64,000 nt of DNA from Acanthochlamys bracteata. Taxonomy: Eukaryota; Streptophyta; Magnoliopsida; Pandanales; Velloziaceae. The position numbers and the translations under genes are program-made. Every line of letters starts with the position of its first letter. The stretch's first letter is position 1. The notes under the pieces were generated by a model. The model did not search any database. It saw only the letters and a program-made list of their open reading frames with translations, and was not told the DNA's origin. Positions 22,886 to 35,400 of this stretch are shown here, piece after piece. The DNA lies in contig CM034132.1 of NCBI GenBank assembly GCA_019914995.1, positions 6,991,524 to 7,055,523 of the forward strand. Direction: 5' to 3'.

Positions 22886-23299
22886 TCTTACGGTCCTCAA
22901 GGGATCCATAACCAAATTACAGAACCGAAAGGAAAAGCAGTAAAAAAACATAAGAGACTGAATTAAAGAAATAAACTTCCTCCCCTTTTTGGGTGACTAG
23001 CACCCTTATTTATAGCCAGCTTGCACTACTAAGCGTTAGAATTCATCTAGGACTCTTAGCTTTACTGGACTCCTGTTGAATCACTATCACAGGACTCTTA
23101 CTGCACTTAGACTCCTACTAGGACTCCTAGTATACTTAGACTCCTATGACTCAACTACTACTACGGATAAACTCTCAGGAGGGCTCATTTGCCTTGAGTT
23201 ACTTCTTGCCTCTGTCTAAGCATTCAATACATACACTGCTGTGCTTTGATGCAGTTACTCCTCCTAAGTAAGAACCCATCTTCGGTTTCATTCCTGACA
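22886..23299 (-). repeat. 3' LTR of the gypsy fossil (left copy, 414 bp)
   Basis: This copy matches 28834-29219 over its length, with a few indels; shared words include 'ggatccata', 'aaattacagaac' and 'gggtgactagcacccttatt'. It ends in 'cattcctgaca'. A polypurine tract, on the minus strand AGAGGGAGGGAA, lies just inside at about 23300-23312. It begins 200 bp after the HGD stop codon, so it may lie in that gene's 3' untranslated region. Confidence 0.92.
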
Positions 23300-23312
23300 T
23301 TCCCTCCCTCTG

Positions 23313-24400
23313 GAAAAATTGCCTTGTCCTCAAGGCAATTAGCTGAGACACTTGGTGATTCACGTGTGACTCGTACCACCATGGCATCCGGTGGCAGTGA
23401 ATCTTCAAGCACTGGCAGAACAGGTTCAACAGGAGCACGTGGTATGAACTAGTGTCTTTAAGTTGCGAAACATGAAAGACTGGATGGATGCGTGAATCTT
23501 CTGGAAGGGCTAATCTATAGGCCATGGTTTCTATTCTTCGCAAAACCTCATATGGACCATAAAACTTGTAAAACATAGCTTGTGATTTTTGCGACTTGCC
23601 AATGATGCTTGCCGATAAGGTTGCAGTTTCAAGAAGACTATCACCTGGTTGAAACTGCTTATCTCTGTGGTGCTTGTCATACAGCTGCTTCATACGATTC
23701 TGAGCTTGCAAAATATGGAACCATAAGTCCCTCAGGATCTCATCATGCTCTCGGATTTGAATTCCAAGTGCATCTTCCTTAACAGGTCCAGTTGCAAATG
23801 AGACTACAGGTGGTGGTCGTCTCCCATACACTGCTTCAAATGGAGAAACATTTGTTGATGAGTGAATGTGGGTGTAGTACGAGTACTCCGCCCAATGGAG
23901 CCAGCGGCCCAGTGCATCCATTGCTTCGGGTGTTCTCCGATAAAATATCATAAGTATGTTTCAACCCTTTTGTTGACAATTTCTGATTGGCCGTCAGTTT
24001 GCGGATGATATGCCGAGCTCATATGCAGTGTTGTCCCTTGGAGGCGACGCAGTTCTTGCCACAAAGAACTCATAAAAATAGGTCATAGTCAGACACAATA
24101 GAAGAGGGGCAGCCATGCAACCAGATAATTTTTTTAACCAAATTGCCGCAACTATAGAGGCGTTATACGGGTGCTTAAGACAAAGTCAGCATACTTGTGA
24201 GCCTGCCGACAACTACCATGATTACATTCTTACCATCAGACATAGGTAATCCATCAATGAAGTCTATTGCAATGTCTTTCCAAACTTCAATGGGTATGGG
24301 TAATGGTTGCAATAATCCAACTAGTTGGAGACATTCGGATTTTGCTCTTGCACAGGTCACACATAATGCTATGTATTGCTGCACTTCTCTGGACATTCCT
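23313..24400 (-). pseudogene. Integrase region of the gypsy fossil
   Basis: Minus-strand translation shows the zinc-binding and catalytic-core neighbourhood of a gypsy integrase on the right, with IALCVTCARAKSE and IDFIDGLPMSDGKNVIMVVV. To its left is the C-terminal part, with WAEYSYYTHIHSSTNVSPFE, AVYGRRPPPV and HPVFHVSQLKD. The order and motifs are those of Ty3/gypsy. It is part of a decayed element and is not expected to make a working protein. Confidence 0.85.
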
Positions 24401-26100
24401 CGCCAATAAAATTGCCGTGAAAAGCGTTTATAAGTGTGAATCGTCCACCATAGCCCCTAATGGCTGAGTTGTGTGCTTCAAACAAAAGTTGGCTCCTTAG
24501 TGCTTGATTTGTAGGCACCCAAAGCTTACTCTGGTATGTTAAATATCCTCGAACTACAACAAATCTAGGTTGTGTTCCTCCCCTTGCATTTTCTAGCAAG
24601 ACTCTAGTCTCTGGATCGTTCTATTGGGCTTTGTGGAGGTCATCCCAGAAAGAGGAGCATAAGGTTGATATTGCAGTTACACAAGCATCGGGCATTCTGG
24701 ATAACGCATCTGTTACAGTATTATATTTTTTTGCATGATACTCAATCTTATAATCATAGCCAAGTAATTTTACTAACCATTTTTGTTGATCATGTGATGA
24801 CAACCTTTGCTTCAGGAGGTAATTTAGACTTAGATGATCCGTTTTAATCACAAACAATGACCTGAAAGGTAGGGGCGCCATTTTTGCACAGCCAGCACGA
24901 GAGCCATTAGTTCTTTTTCATATGTTGATTTGTCTTGAGGTGATAGAGATAGAGACTTGCTGAAAAAGGCGATTGGCCAATTATGCTGTGTCAAGACCAC
25001 TCTTACTCCTCTTCCTGATGCATCTGTCTCTAATGCAAAGGGCTGAGTGAAGTCTGATGCTGCTAGCACTAGCGTGGAGGTCATGGCCATTTTCAACTGA
25101 TTGAAAGCTCTCTTGGCATCTACATCCCATTCAAAAGAATTCTTTTTCAACAAGCTAGTAAGAGGTGCAGCTATGAGACCATACCCTTTTACGAATCTTC
25201 TATAGTAGCCAGTTAATCCTAATGACTTTGGCACAAGCCAGCGGAGCATTGCTTCCACCTGACTGCTGTCTACTGCAAGCCCCTGTTCAGATACAATGTG
25301 TCCTAAGTATTCCAACTGTTGGCAGCCAAACTTACACTTGGAAAGATTTGCAAATAATTGGTGTTCCTGTAATAATGACAAAACAATGGCAAGGTGTTTG
25401 ATGTGATCCTTCCAGTCACGACTGTAAATGAGAATATCGTCAAAGAAAACCAATATGAATTTGCGAAGGTAAGGTCAAAACACTTCATTCATTAGGGACT
25501 AGAAGGTAGGAGTGTTTGTCAAACCGAAAGACATGATAAGGAACTCATAATAGCCGTCATGGGTGTGAAACGCGATCTTGTGAATGTCTTCCTCTCTTAC
25601 CCGATTTTGGTGGTACCCAGATTTTAAATCAAGCTTGGAGAAGACTCGAACCTATGTAGCTCATCAAGCAATTTATCAATTACCGAAATAGGATATTTAT
25701 CCTTTATTGTTATTTCGTTCAATGCGCGATAATCCACGCAGAACCTCCACGAGCCATCCTTCTTCTTTACTAAGGGGGTGTTTGGGATTGCTTTTCCCCA
25801 ACACTCCTTTTCAATTTTTCATTTCACGTTTTTTAATACATATTTTATAAATATATAAAAAATTTATTTAAAAATTTAGAAAGTGTAGAAAAATTCTACG
25901 AAGTGAGATCTTTTTATTGCATATTTTTATTATTTTTTTAAAAGTAAAAAAAATATAGCTCGTTTTTCAAAAAGGATAAAAATATCCTTCATTCTAGAAA
26001 AGCTCCATTTCATAAGCACTACCAAACACCCCTTAGGAGCACCGGAGAAGAGAAGGTGGAGCTACTAGCCCGTATGATGCCTTGAGCTAGCATCAAAGTA
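24400..26100 (-). pseudogene. Reverse transcriptase and RNase H region of the gypsy fossil
   Basis: On the minus strand the reverse-transcriptase motif VFFDDILIYSRDWKDHIKHL (the FDD-type catalytic block) is clear. So is the connecting KCKFGCQQLEYLGHIVS and GLTGYYRRFVKGYG block. RNase H follows, with LETDASGRGV and HNWPIAFFSKSLS, and then the H2C2 zinc-binding neighbourhood of integrase. A MITE is inserted in the upstream part of the polymerase region at 25774-26032. Broken fossil. Confidence 0.88.
25774..26032. mobile_element. MITE inserted in the gypsy fossil, about 259 bp
   Basis: The inverted ends are GGGGGTGTTTGG at the left and CCAAACACCCC at the right, extended by CTAAG/CTTAG just outside. 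They enclose an AT-rich core. Ends with GTGTTTGG are typical of Tourist-like (PIF/Harbinger) MITEs. The flanks TAA and TTA do not form an exact direct repeat, so the target duplication is unresolved. It interrupts the reverse-transcriptase region and is therefore younger than the gypsy insertion. Confidence 0.75.
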
Positions 26101-26399
26101 ATAATTTTCTCAATCTCAGTCTTTTGAATTTGTGGATAACGATATGTCCGCACATTGGCTGGTCTTGCTCATGACAGCAGGGGAATTCCATGATCGTGAC
26201 TCCGCTTGGGTGGTAATGCAAGGATGGGGCTAAAAACAATTGAGAATGACGAACTACTGATTGCAGTTCTTTAGGGACCTCTGCTAATTCTTGGGAAGCC
26301 GTCATGGCATTGCTTACTAGTGCTAGTAAACGCATAGAGCATAACTTATGATCCGAGTGAAGGCTAGTTAATTGAGATACTCTACCTTTGCGGATTCCT

Positions 26400-28833
26400 T
26401 ACAAGACAAAATCTCGACCTTGTAAAAAGAAACGCATGTCTAATCGGCGCCAATTACAAATAACATCACCGAGGCTCTCCAACCATTGAATGCCCAACAC
26501 TAGATCCATTCCACCTAAGGGAAATGGATAAGCATCAATAACCAGTACAGCTCCTTGTACCTCAAGTGGAATACCTTTATAGATGATGTCGAGCGAGTGT
26601 GAACTTTTGTGGGCTGTAGTCGCAAATGTTATGCTAGCTTAACGGTAATAAAATTGTGAGTACTATCTTAATTGATTAAAATGAAGACTTCTTGTTTCTT
26701 TATCTTGCCAACAACCCGTATAGTTTGTGGTCTAGCAATGCCATGTATTGCACTCAATGATAAAGTTGCATCTTCTGTAGAATTCTCCTCTGTTGGATCT
26801 TCTGATGAGTTGTCCTCGCTTTCCTCGTCGGTTAGCCCACCAATGGAATATAACTTAGAAGTACACTTGTGACCCTTACAGTATTTAGCATCACAATAGA
26901 AACATTAGCTTTCGTTTCTCCTGTCGATGATGTCCGCTGTAGACAGAGAGGTTCGCAGCCGAGATGTGGAATTTGAATTGTTGCTAGCAACGCTGGTTGT
27001 AAGGTTCACTGATGACTGATTTACAGTCGTTCCATAGTGGCTTGAAGTTGACAATTTTGTGGTTGGCCGATTGCGATATGTGCGAGTAGATTGTTGCTCT
27101 CCTGACAATTTCTGCTCAAACATTCTAGCTATCATGTAAGCTTCTTGCAAGTCATTGGGCCGCATAGGATAACATCCATTACAATCTCTTTGGATAGTCC
27201 TCCGTAGAAACGTCCAATTAAATCTTTTTCAGACATTGGTTCCATTTGTGATCGCAAATCCTCAAACGCTGTTTGATAGTCCTGCATAGTCTGTATATGT
27301 TTTAATTGTTGCAAAGAGAAGCTAGCATTATCGAAAGTAGTAGGCCCAAACCGGCGAAGCATCGCCGAAGTTAACTCCTCCCACAAGTGATGAGGTCGAT
27401 CTCTTTCAAAATTTCGATACCATCTGTTAGCATCTCCTTGGAAGTACATCGCAACAATCAGCTTCTTATTATGAGTTGGTGTACAGTAATATACGAAATA
27501 TTTTTTTGCCGCATATAACCACTCATGTGGGTCTTTTCCTTAGAAGGTTGGAAATCGATGGCGATCTTTTGGTAGTTGCGTTTGAGCTCTAGTGGGGGCT
27601 ATGGTGTGTGTCATGTAGCCAGAGGGCTGTTGACTTCGGTTTTAGTTATGATTGCCATGAAGGTAGTTGGGTTGGTTGTTGGTGTAAAGGTTATCAAAAT
27701 TCTGATTTAAATCTTAAAATTTTACGATTTTATGATTTTATTTCACCCAAACGATCCCAATCTCAAGTAAAATTCTTTTTGAGTAAAATCCCACCTAGAT
27801 CCTGATTTAAATTTTAAAAATGGTAAGATCTCGATCTTTTTACGATCTTATACGATTTTACTTTTGAAAATTTTTTTGTAATTAACTATATTTGAAAGAG
27901 TTTTTTGTAAAATTTAAAAAAATTTTCTATAAAATTTTGAAGGTTTTCTGAAATAACATAATTTTGAAAAATTTCCTATAAAATATGGAGAAATTTTTTT
28001 ATAAAATTTAAAAAAATTTATAATTTTTTTTATACACTAAATTTTTTTTAATAAAAAATATTAGAAAAACTTTTATAAAAGATCTTTAATGGCATTGAAA
28101 ATTTTTTATAAAATTTATCGATATGTAAAATCTTACGATTTTACTTTAAGATTTCGATTTTACGATCATACTCAAACGAAACGATCATACTTAAAATTTC
28201 GATTTTGACAACCTTGGTTGGTGCTGTAGTAAGCCAGCTTGGGTTGGCATGGTTGTGCGTATTAGTGGGAACTAAGTGGTAAGAATTCATATTGGATGGT
28301 TGCGAGGTTAGGATTATTGTCCCTGCTGGTGCAGATGCAAGAGGCATTGGTGATGTGGAGCTAGGTAGGGAAGCTACCAGTGAGGTAGTATTTGGTTGTG
28401 GTGTCATGAAGGATTGGTTGTGCATTGGAAGTAGAGTAGTAGTAGTGATCATAGAAGGTGTTGCTAGGTAATTGGCGTTGTTTGCTATAGGATTTGTTTG
28501 GAAGGTCGGTAGGGAGGCTTGATCGTAGAGGCTTATGGGAACTTGGTATTGAAGTCCCTGATCTCTTATAGATGGGGTGGGTTGATGTGCTCAGAGTAAT
28601 TCCATCATGGTAACCATATGGCAGCCAAGTTGATTCATTGTAGTTGTGAAGAGCTCATACTTGTCCATTGTTTCCACTTGACTGGTCTGTGTGTTGGAAT
28701 ATGGTTTTAAAGTAGTGGCTGGTGTCCGTGGGGAGGTGGTGGAGTGGGTGTGTCGTGGGGAAGACGGTGATGATGGTAAATTAGGAGTATTTGTTGTAAA
28801 TGGTTTCGAAGGGTTGGAGGCTCTGGTACCATT
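26400..28833 (-). pseudogene. Gag and protease region with primer site of the gypsy fossil
   Basis: The primer-binding site is on the minus strand at 28819-28831, reading TGGTACCAGAGCC, one base from the complement of initiator tRNA-Met. A gag segment lies at about 26905-27449, with ANRWYRNFERDRPHHLWEEL and AFEDLRSQM, the retrotransposon gag domain, followed by low-complexity Thr/Ser sequence. A Thr/Pro/Ser-rich N-terminal stretch lies at about 28141-28875. The protease region lies near 26400-26650, weakly seen. A MITE-like element is inserted at 27687-28215. Broken fossil. Confidence 0.8.
27687..28215. mobile_element. Non-autonomous DNA element inserted in the gypsy gag region, about 529 bp
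   Basis: The left end AAGGTTATCAAAATTCTGAT is mirrored at the right by the complement of AAGGTTGTCAAAATCGAAAT. The interior is very AT-rich with several 'cgattttacgatt' words and no coding sequence. The flanks share 'ttggtg' close to both ends (27680-27684 and about 28217-28222), so a duplication of around 8-9 bases is possible but eroded. The superfamily is uncertain (Mutator-like or hAT-like). It is younger than the gypsy insertion that holds it. Confidence 0.6.
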
Positions 28834-29219
28834 TGTTACGGTCCTTAAGGGATCCATAGCCAAATTACAGAACAAAGAAGAAAGCAGTAAAAAAATTAAG
28901 AGACTGAATTAAAGAAATAAACTTCCTCCCCTCTTGGGTGACTAGCACCCTTATTTATAGCCAGCTTGCACTACTAAGCTGTTACAACTCATCTAGGACT
29001 CTTAGCTTCACTAGACTCCTATTGAATCACTATCACAGGACTTCTACTGCACTTAGACTCCTACTATACTTAGACTCCTACTATGACTCAACTACTAGTA
29101 CGGATAAACTCTCCTTCGGTTACTTCTTGTCTCTGTCTGAGCATCCAATATATACACTCTGTTGTGCTTTAATGCGGTTACTCCTAAGCAAGAACCCATC
29201 TTCGATTTCATTCCTGACA
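28834..29219 (-). repeat. 5' LTR of the gypsy fossil (right copy, 386 bp)
   Basis: This is the partner of 22886-23299. On the minus strand it would be the upstream LTR that drove the element. The target duplication TTTCT follows at 29220-29224. Confidence 0.92.
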
Positions 29220-30218
29220 TTTCTTGTAAGAGATTTTAGAATTTGAATTTATTTCTTGAAGCTAAGAGCAGTAAGAAAGAAAACCTTTGTTTGTCAACTC
29301 CTTCATTTTTGGCTCAATACACAATCCCTAGAGCTAACGCCCACAAAATTAGAAGTGCTACAAGAATCTGCAGAGCGCTGAGAAATTAACAGCATCCCTG
29401 TTCTTCAAAAATGAATTTGCTACATCAATTTGATTGATATACGAAAACTAGTAGCAAGTTGTGGCAACAATTTCTAACCGAACACACAGATATCTCAAAT
29501 CGATCGTGGCAAACCAAAAAAAAAAAAAATCTTTTTGCATGAATATAACTGTAATAGGCACAAAGAATTTCTTGACCAGCTTAGCTAGAGGCTGCAGTGT
29601 AACAAAAAGATCGACAGAACGAAACAATTAACTAGAATATTAGTGGAAAATGGTAGCAGTTAAACTGTACTCGTATTCCAAAATACTCTTCAAGTTTAAG
29701 GATCTCTGAGATCGTATTTCTATTTAGATGAGCAACCCTCCGCTGAGCAGCAGCGATAAAACATCAGCAGGTTTTCTTGAGTCGAATAATATTGTATGCA
29801 TGTTCTCACGTAAATTAAAATGACTTCATCATTTTTAAATGCGTTAAATTCACCCAAGAATGATGTTCTCTCTTTTTTTTTCTCTCACTTTTTATTTTGC
29901 TTTTGCAGTAGCAAAGTTAGATTTCTCTTTTTCTTACTGTTTAAAATTTGGTTTTATTAAATAATTTAATAATATTTAGATTTTCCTGAATTAAGAATAT
30001 TTAGCTTTATGTCTATATTTTATGTTACTAATTTCTTCTTTACTGTTACTTTTGAGTAACGATCATGTATATTTCATTTCTATCGATCAATCTCACAAAA
30101 TTTTTTTATGAAATAGAGATATATAAGCTACTGATTTAATAATAAGGGTTATGAAGCTCAAACATTTTTTAGATATAAGTTCTAAAATTTCAAAAATATT
30201 TATGCTCCACACTGATTA

Positions 30219-30499
30219 AGAGCTTGTTTATCTGTACTTAAAACTCTATTTTATTCAAAATCACTTTCAATTTTGAACTTATTATTAAACTAAAGTAAAC
30301 ACAAAAGTTCTACTAAATTTTTTTGGCCAAAAAATTCGATTTCAAAATTCAAATTTTAAAACCAAATTTTCACTTTTAAATTAACTTTTTAATATAAAAT
30401 AAATACAAAAAATTTCTTTTTATCAAACTCACTTTTAATTTTAACTCATTTTTTATAAACTCATTAAAAAAAAAAGTTTAATAACAAAATAAACATGCC
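30219..30499. mobile_element. Possible MITE, about 280 bp
   Basis: The imperfect inverted ends are 'agcttgtttatctgtactta' and the complement of 'ggcatgtttattttgttatt', around a core of repeated 'ttttaaaattt' words. No target duplication was found. The resemblance to other GTTTAT-ended AT-rich MITEs in the window is the main support. Confidence 0.35.
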
Positions 30500-31303
30500 A
30501 AAATGTTCGGGAATGCTTTCTGGAAATTATTCTTATTTTGAACTTAAAAAAGAAGTAGCTATTAATCAATCATATGACGGCTGTTTTTAGATACATTGCG
30601 TAGTAGAAGCTTGGTTTGAGAACGAACTATAGAACGTTCTTCTTCCTACTAATATATTAGAGAGAAGAACCAAAACCACTAACTAACAGATGCTACCGCT
30701 ATCAATGCTTGGAAATAAAAGATCTTCAGCATTATTTGTTGTATTTTTCTTGTAGGTAATTTGTGCAAATTTGGGATAGACTAGCAACCAAGGAGTGGCC
30801 CAAGACAATTTCAAGTTACTTGGAAGCATTTGAAAGTAATTTTAAAATATAAATTTTAAAAAAAATATTTTTATTTTTTAGAAAATGAATTTTTTTAATA
30901 TAAAAAATAATAAAAATAAATAATAAAAAATATTATTATATAAAAATTTTTATATTTTTTAAAATTTTAAATATTTATAAAAAATATATGACAAAATATG
31001 AACTGAAATATTGAGTAATAGGGCAAAGCACATCCAAGGTTATTGCTATTGCGCCGGGCATCAGTGAAAAATCGAGTAGCGTCGTTGATAGACAAAAGGT
31101 TAGTAAAGTTGCCTGTGCAATGTGGGATAATGGCCGGCTTTAACTTGGGAACGATACGGAAGGAGATTTAGAAATTTTAAGATTATTATAAAGGAAAAAA
31201 AACAAATAAAAAAATTGGTATGCATCTTGAAGAATAGGAGCAGCAAGTTTTGCTAAGGGCATATTTTATTTTTTTCTTAACTCTTTTTTTCCACCAAACA
31301 ACG

Positions 31304-31305
31304 AG

Positions 31306-31341
<36 letters not shown>

Positions 31342-31360
31342 TTATTTATTTATTTATTTT
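31304..31360 (+). repeat. Compound microsatellite (TA)n(TTTA)n
   Basis: An uninterrupted TA run passes directly into TTTA repeats. It is a simple-sequence tract likely to vary in length between individuals. Confidence 0.95.
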
Positions 31361-32455
31361 CATAATTTATTTTCGTAATTTATTTTTAAATAATTTATTT
31401 TCTAAAAACATATTTATCAGAAACCTTTGGATTATTTTCTAGCAAAGCAAACAAAGCTCTAACTAAGATACGAAACAGGGACATGCTTTAGCTGGATTCA
31501 CATATTTGGGTGCGTCAAACATGAACTTCTTATGTCTATTTGGTATCTTGTCAAGTTTAACATATCTTTAGATAGGGCAACGCTTTAGGGCTCGTTTATT
31601 TCACGTTAATGATTCAAACTAATTTTCACCACCGTAAATCACTTCCGAATAATTTTCTATATTTTTAATAAATTTACTCTTATAGACTCACATAATATAT
31701 TTTTGATAAATTTCTAAAGCATCCTGCGAGCAGATCGATAGAGATGAAGTCAAAGAAAATTTATAGCGATGAAGATAATTTGCTGAAAGAAATCTACGGA
31801 CAGATCAATGGAGACAAAATAGATGAGGCTCTAAGAAGACAAAAAGCATCTTACAGGGAGAGTTTATTGAAGAGATCTGTAAAAGAATATCTGTTTAAAG
31901 TGAGTATTGAGATTTGACGAAGAAAAATTTAAAAAGATTCAAAATTTGAGATCTATAGAGAGAGAGAAAAAAATATATGGACAAAAAAATATCTTAAATA
32001 TTGAGACTAATTGAGCGCAATGTATGCTAATACAAATATATTGTATTTTAATTTTTCATCTTGAAACTCCAAAAAATATCATTAAAAAGTAATAATTCTA
32101 TCATATTTTTTTATTATATTAGAATAAACATATACTTTAATCTAATTAATTTAGTACATCCAAATACTGTAAATTTTTTTTATGACGTATTCATTCACCC
32201 TTTCGAGCACGCTTTTATTAACGTGAAAAAATTGAGAACTTCTTTTAACCATCAAAGGACTATCCAAAATTTAGTACCGTCTCGTTTGGATTTGGGCTTA
32301 CACTATTTGCGTTTGCCCAAACATATCAATCAACTGTTACCGCTCTGCTCTGCTCTCTCTCTCTCTCCCCCTAAAATTAATATTCGTTCCAATCGATCAT
32401 CAGCTAATTCGTTTGATAGCTGATTTCACCTCACAGCGTCAATCCGCCGCCGCCG

Positions 32456-35400
32456 ATGAGCAGCGACGCTACCAACGGAGCCGAGGTCGAGCGGCTTTAC
32501 GAATACGTGGAGCGCCTCAACGAGGCCAAAGACAAAACCCAGGTCTTTCAGTACATACACTCTCTCCGTCCAATTTCGGTTTCTAGTGTGATTTCCACTA
32601 ACGTTCAATTTAATCGTTCGTTTGATGTTGAATTGGTTGAGTTTTCTTAGAGTGTAATTTGATTAATTACAAGGTTTTTCTCACATTCTATTTGTTGGTT
32701 GCTTGGAGTGCAGCATATCGGGGAGTACGAAGGAATACTGCGGGCCGTGAAAGGTGGAAGCTCCAAGGCCAAGGAGCTCGCGGCGCAGTTGATACCTAGA
32801 TTCTTCAAGTACTTTCCCGGACTCATCAACAGTGCTTCCAGCGCCTTGTTCGACTTGCTCGAGGATCCTGAGCTTAGGGTTTGTCACTCCTTATTTCATT
32901 CTTCCTCTAACTTTAGCAGATGTTGGTTGCCGTCTTCTTTATTTATTTAAACTTTTTTTGTTGCTTTCGAGGTATTTTTCTGATAAAATGCTTTGGCAGA
33001 AATTGTAGGAAAAAAAAAAAAAAACAGTTTATCGCTGAAATAGGTTTGAGCCATTGTTTAGATAGTGAATGACCTATGAGGAGCTTGAAGTCAAGGTGTC
33101 AACTCAATCTTGTCGACTTGTTTTTTTCATTATGGGAATCTTCTTTTAGGGATTTAAAGAAATACAAAGACACTTTTGTAGAGGTTCTAGCAAACCATGG
33201 GTTTTTCTTACTCAACTTTGGAATGCAGTTGGTGAAAGCCAAAGACTGATAGCCTGAGATTGTTGAGATTTTCATATATAAATTGACAATTCATCCGTGG
33301 TACTGTACCTACCTGAAAATCCTGAACCTTTTGATAGTTTTGTAAAGTTTTGATAGTTTTGTCCTGGGCCAAGAAGTGAACCTATCTCTAGGATGCTTCA
33401 AGCTTCTACAAGCTAATCTATTATTCACTGCCACTTCAGGTTAGTTGTCTTACTTATCAATGAGAAGTTGGCCCTTTGAGGCATTATGTTGCAAGTAACG
33501 AAAGGGCATGAAGTGTGATGATTATGCAAGTCATGAGTGGGTTGCGTTTACAAGTAACATGGTGTTCTGTGGGATTAAGCTTATAGGTCGGTCTTGCAAG
33601 GTAATAGCCTGCATCAAGCTGCCAATCTTGCAGTCCAAATTTCGGAGTGAACTTTTAACCAATAAGACAAGTATTATTTTGATAACATTTGTTTGCTATT
33701 TAGAAACATAAAAAATGCCTTTTTAGCCTTTTCTAGCTGAAATTTGATGTGATATAGAGATGATTTTTTGTATTTTATGCATCTTTTTTTTCCTGCTTAA
33801 GTCTTGAGGTTGCTATACATCTTGTGTTACTGTTGATATGAGCATAAAGTTCTCCAATTTTCCTTGAGCAATTGCGTCCTATAAAACACCATCATTTCCT
33901 GTAGCTTATGTAAACTTTGGCAGCATGGTGATACAACTTTACTAAATTTTTTGTTCTTTTTAGGTTGACTAGGTTTTGGCTCTTAGTGTATGTTTTTGAA
34001 TATAACTTTGACTAGCTCACGCCTGCAGGTTCGTGTTCAAGCCATTCGTGGGCTTCCTCTTCTTTGCAAAGATAAACCTGAATTTGTTTCCAAAATAGTT
34101 GATGTTCTTGCCCAACTACTTATATGTGGTAATTCAGAATTCGACATTTGTTAATTGAATCTTATCATGTTGCTTCACCTCAATCAGCTAACTATTGTTT
34201 TTATCTGCTGTCTTTAGAGGAATATGTGGAACGTGATGCTGTGCATAAAGCCATCATGTCAACCTTGAGGCAGGATCCTAAAGGTAGTTTTCTTTTAAAC
34301 CGCTGCATCAATATCAATTATGTATATGTAACTTAATTGACGAAAATCGATGGGCCATTTCTTTTGCATGATTTCATCTTTTAAGTTGATCTGCAAGTAA
34401 AGGATCGTAAAATTTTAAGGGGATATAAGCAAGATAAAGGTGTAGGATACTGTGACTGTTTGCAATTGCACCTGTTTTTTATCCTTATATAAGTCGGGTT
34501 GCCATATAGAATGGCATATATAATCCATGGTGTGCTTTACTCTTGTTAGACATCCAAAGCATATCTCTGATATGCACTGATGCTCCCATGGCAGTTCCTG
34601 CATGATTGAGTCTACTGAATAGTTATGTTTAAGTTCTTCTGTGTACGAGTGCATGTGCGTACCAGGTTCATGTGCATATGTCCACCATGACCACGTGTGT
34701 AGCTGTTGTTGACTTGGGCCATTACTTGGACTATAAATGTGCAGCTATAATCAGTTTTGTCTTGGATTTTTGTTCATGCTTTTGACATCTAAGATAAGTA
34801 AGCAAACTTTGTTTCAATGTGTTAAAATAAATTCATGATGTGCCATCCGATTAAACAGGTATGGTTTCAGTTATAACCACCTGAATAACTAGTTTATGTT
34901 TAACTGGAGGTGTTTCAACCTTGGTTGATCGCACTAGTTTGCTTAACAGTAGGTATTGCCATACTAGAATAGTCAGCTACTGTACTTATATTGTTCGATT
35001 TCAAAATTTGCAAGCAAGTTCTGATGTCTCTGCCGTGTTTATTTTATGTATTTGGACTTGGATTTGAAGATAGATTGTATTGATTTGATTACTTTTCTAT
35101 CATCTTTGTTTGCATATCTATGCCGTGGTTTGACCACTGGCCAGATCATTGATCAGTCAACCTGTTTCCTGTTTGGTCACTAGTCTAGATTTTAGCATGT
35201 GGATTTGGTTAAGGAGCACATGGGCGAAAATTTTATCTTGCTGTTGTCTTTCTTCTCAATAGAATGCTAGGATGATTTTATCCATAGAGATGCTTGTTAA
35301 ATGTGGTTCAGTATTTGTGCTAAATGTAAATTCTAAATATTGCCCCCTTGAGGTTCAGTTACAAATTTGAAGAGCATAATTTGTTTCTATGCAGCTTCGT

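Larger units (their letters stand above)
22886..29219 (-). mobile_element. Fossil Ty3/gypsy LTR retrotransposon, broken, minus strand
   Basis: Two LTRs (22886-23299 and 28834-29219) enclose the body, and a 5-base target duplication TTTCT (22881-22885, 29220-29224) flanks it. On the minus strand the order is 5' LTR (right), primer site, gag, protease region, reverse transcriptase, RNase H, integrase, polypurine tract, 3' LTR (left). Reverse transcriptase before integrase places it in Ty3/gypsy. The short LTRs and an integrase end containing HPVFHVSQLK suggest a chromovirus, perhaps Reina-like. It is clearly broken, with multiple breaks, and holds two small DNA elements (25774-26032, 27687-28215). 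By eye the LTRs differ at roughly 7-9% of sites; at a commonly used plant rate of 1.3e-8 per site per year that is about 3 million years, a crude estimate. Confidence 0.93.
29225..32455. other. Spacer between the gypsy fossil and the API5 gene
   Basis: There is no gene. It holds a possible MITE at 30219-30499 (ends 'gcttgtttatctgt' and the complement of 'ggcatgtttattttgt'), several AT-rich palindromes, and a microsatellite at 31304-31360. The last 150 bases, with the CT run at about 32347-32370, are the likely promoter and leader of API5. Confidence 0.5.

Noticed and set aside
24197-24467. Plus-strand open frames inside the gypsy fossil
   Set aside because: The minus strand encodes the integrase region; these are antisense shadows.
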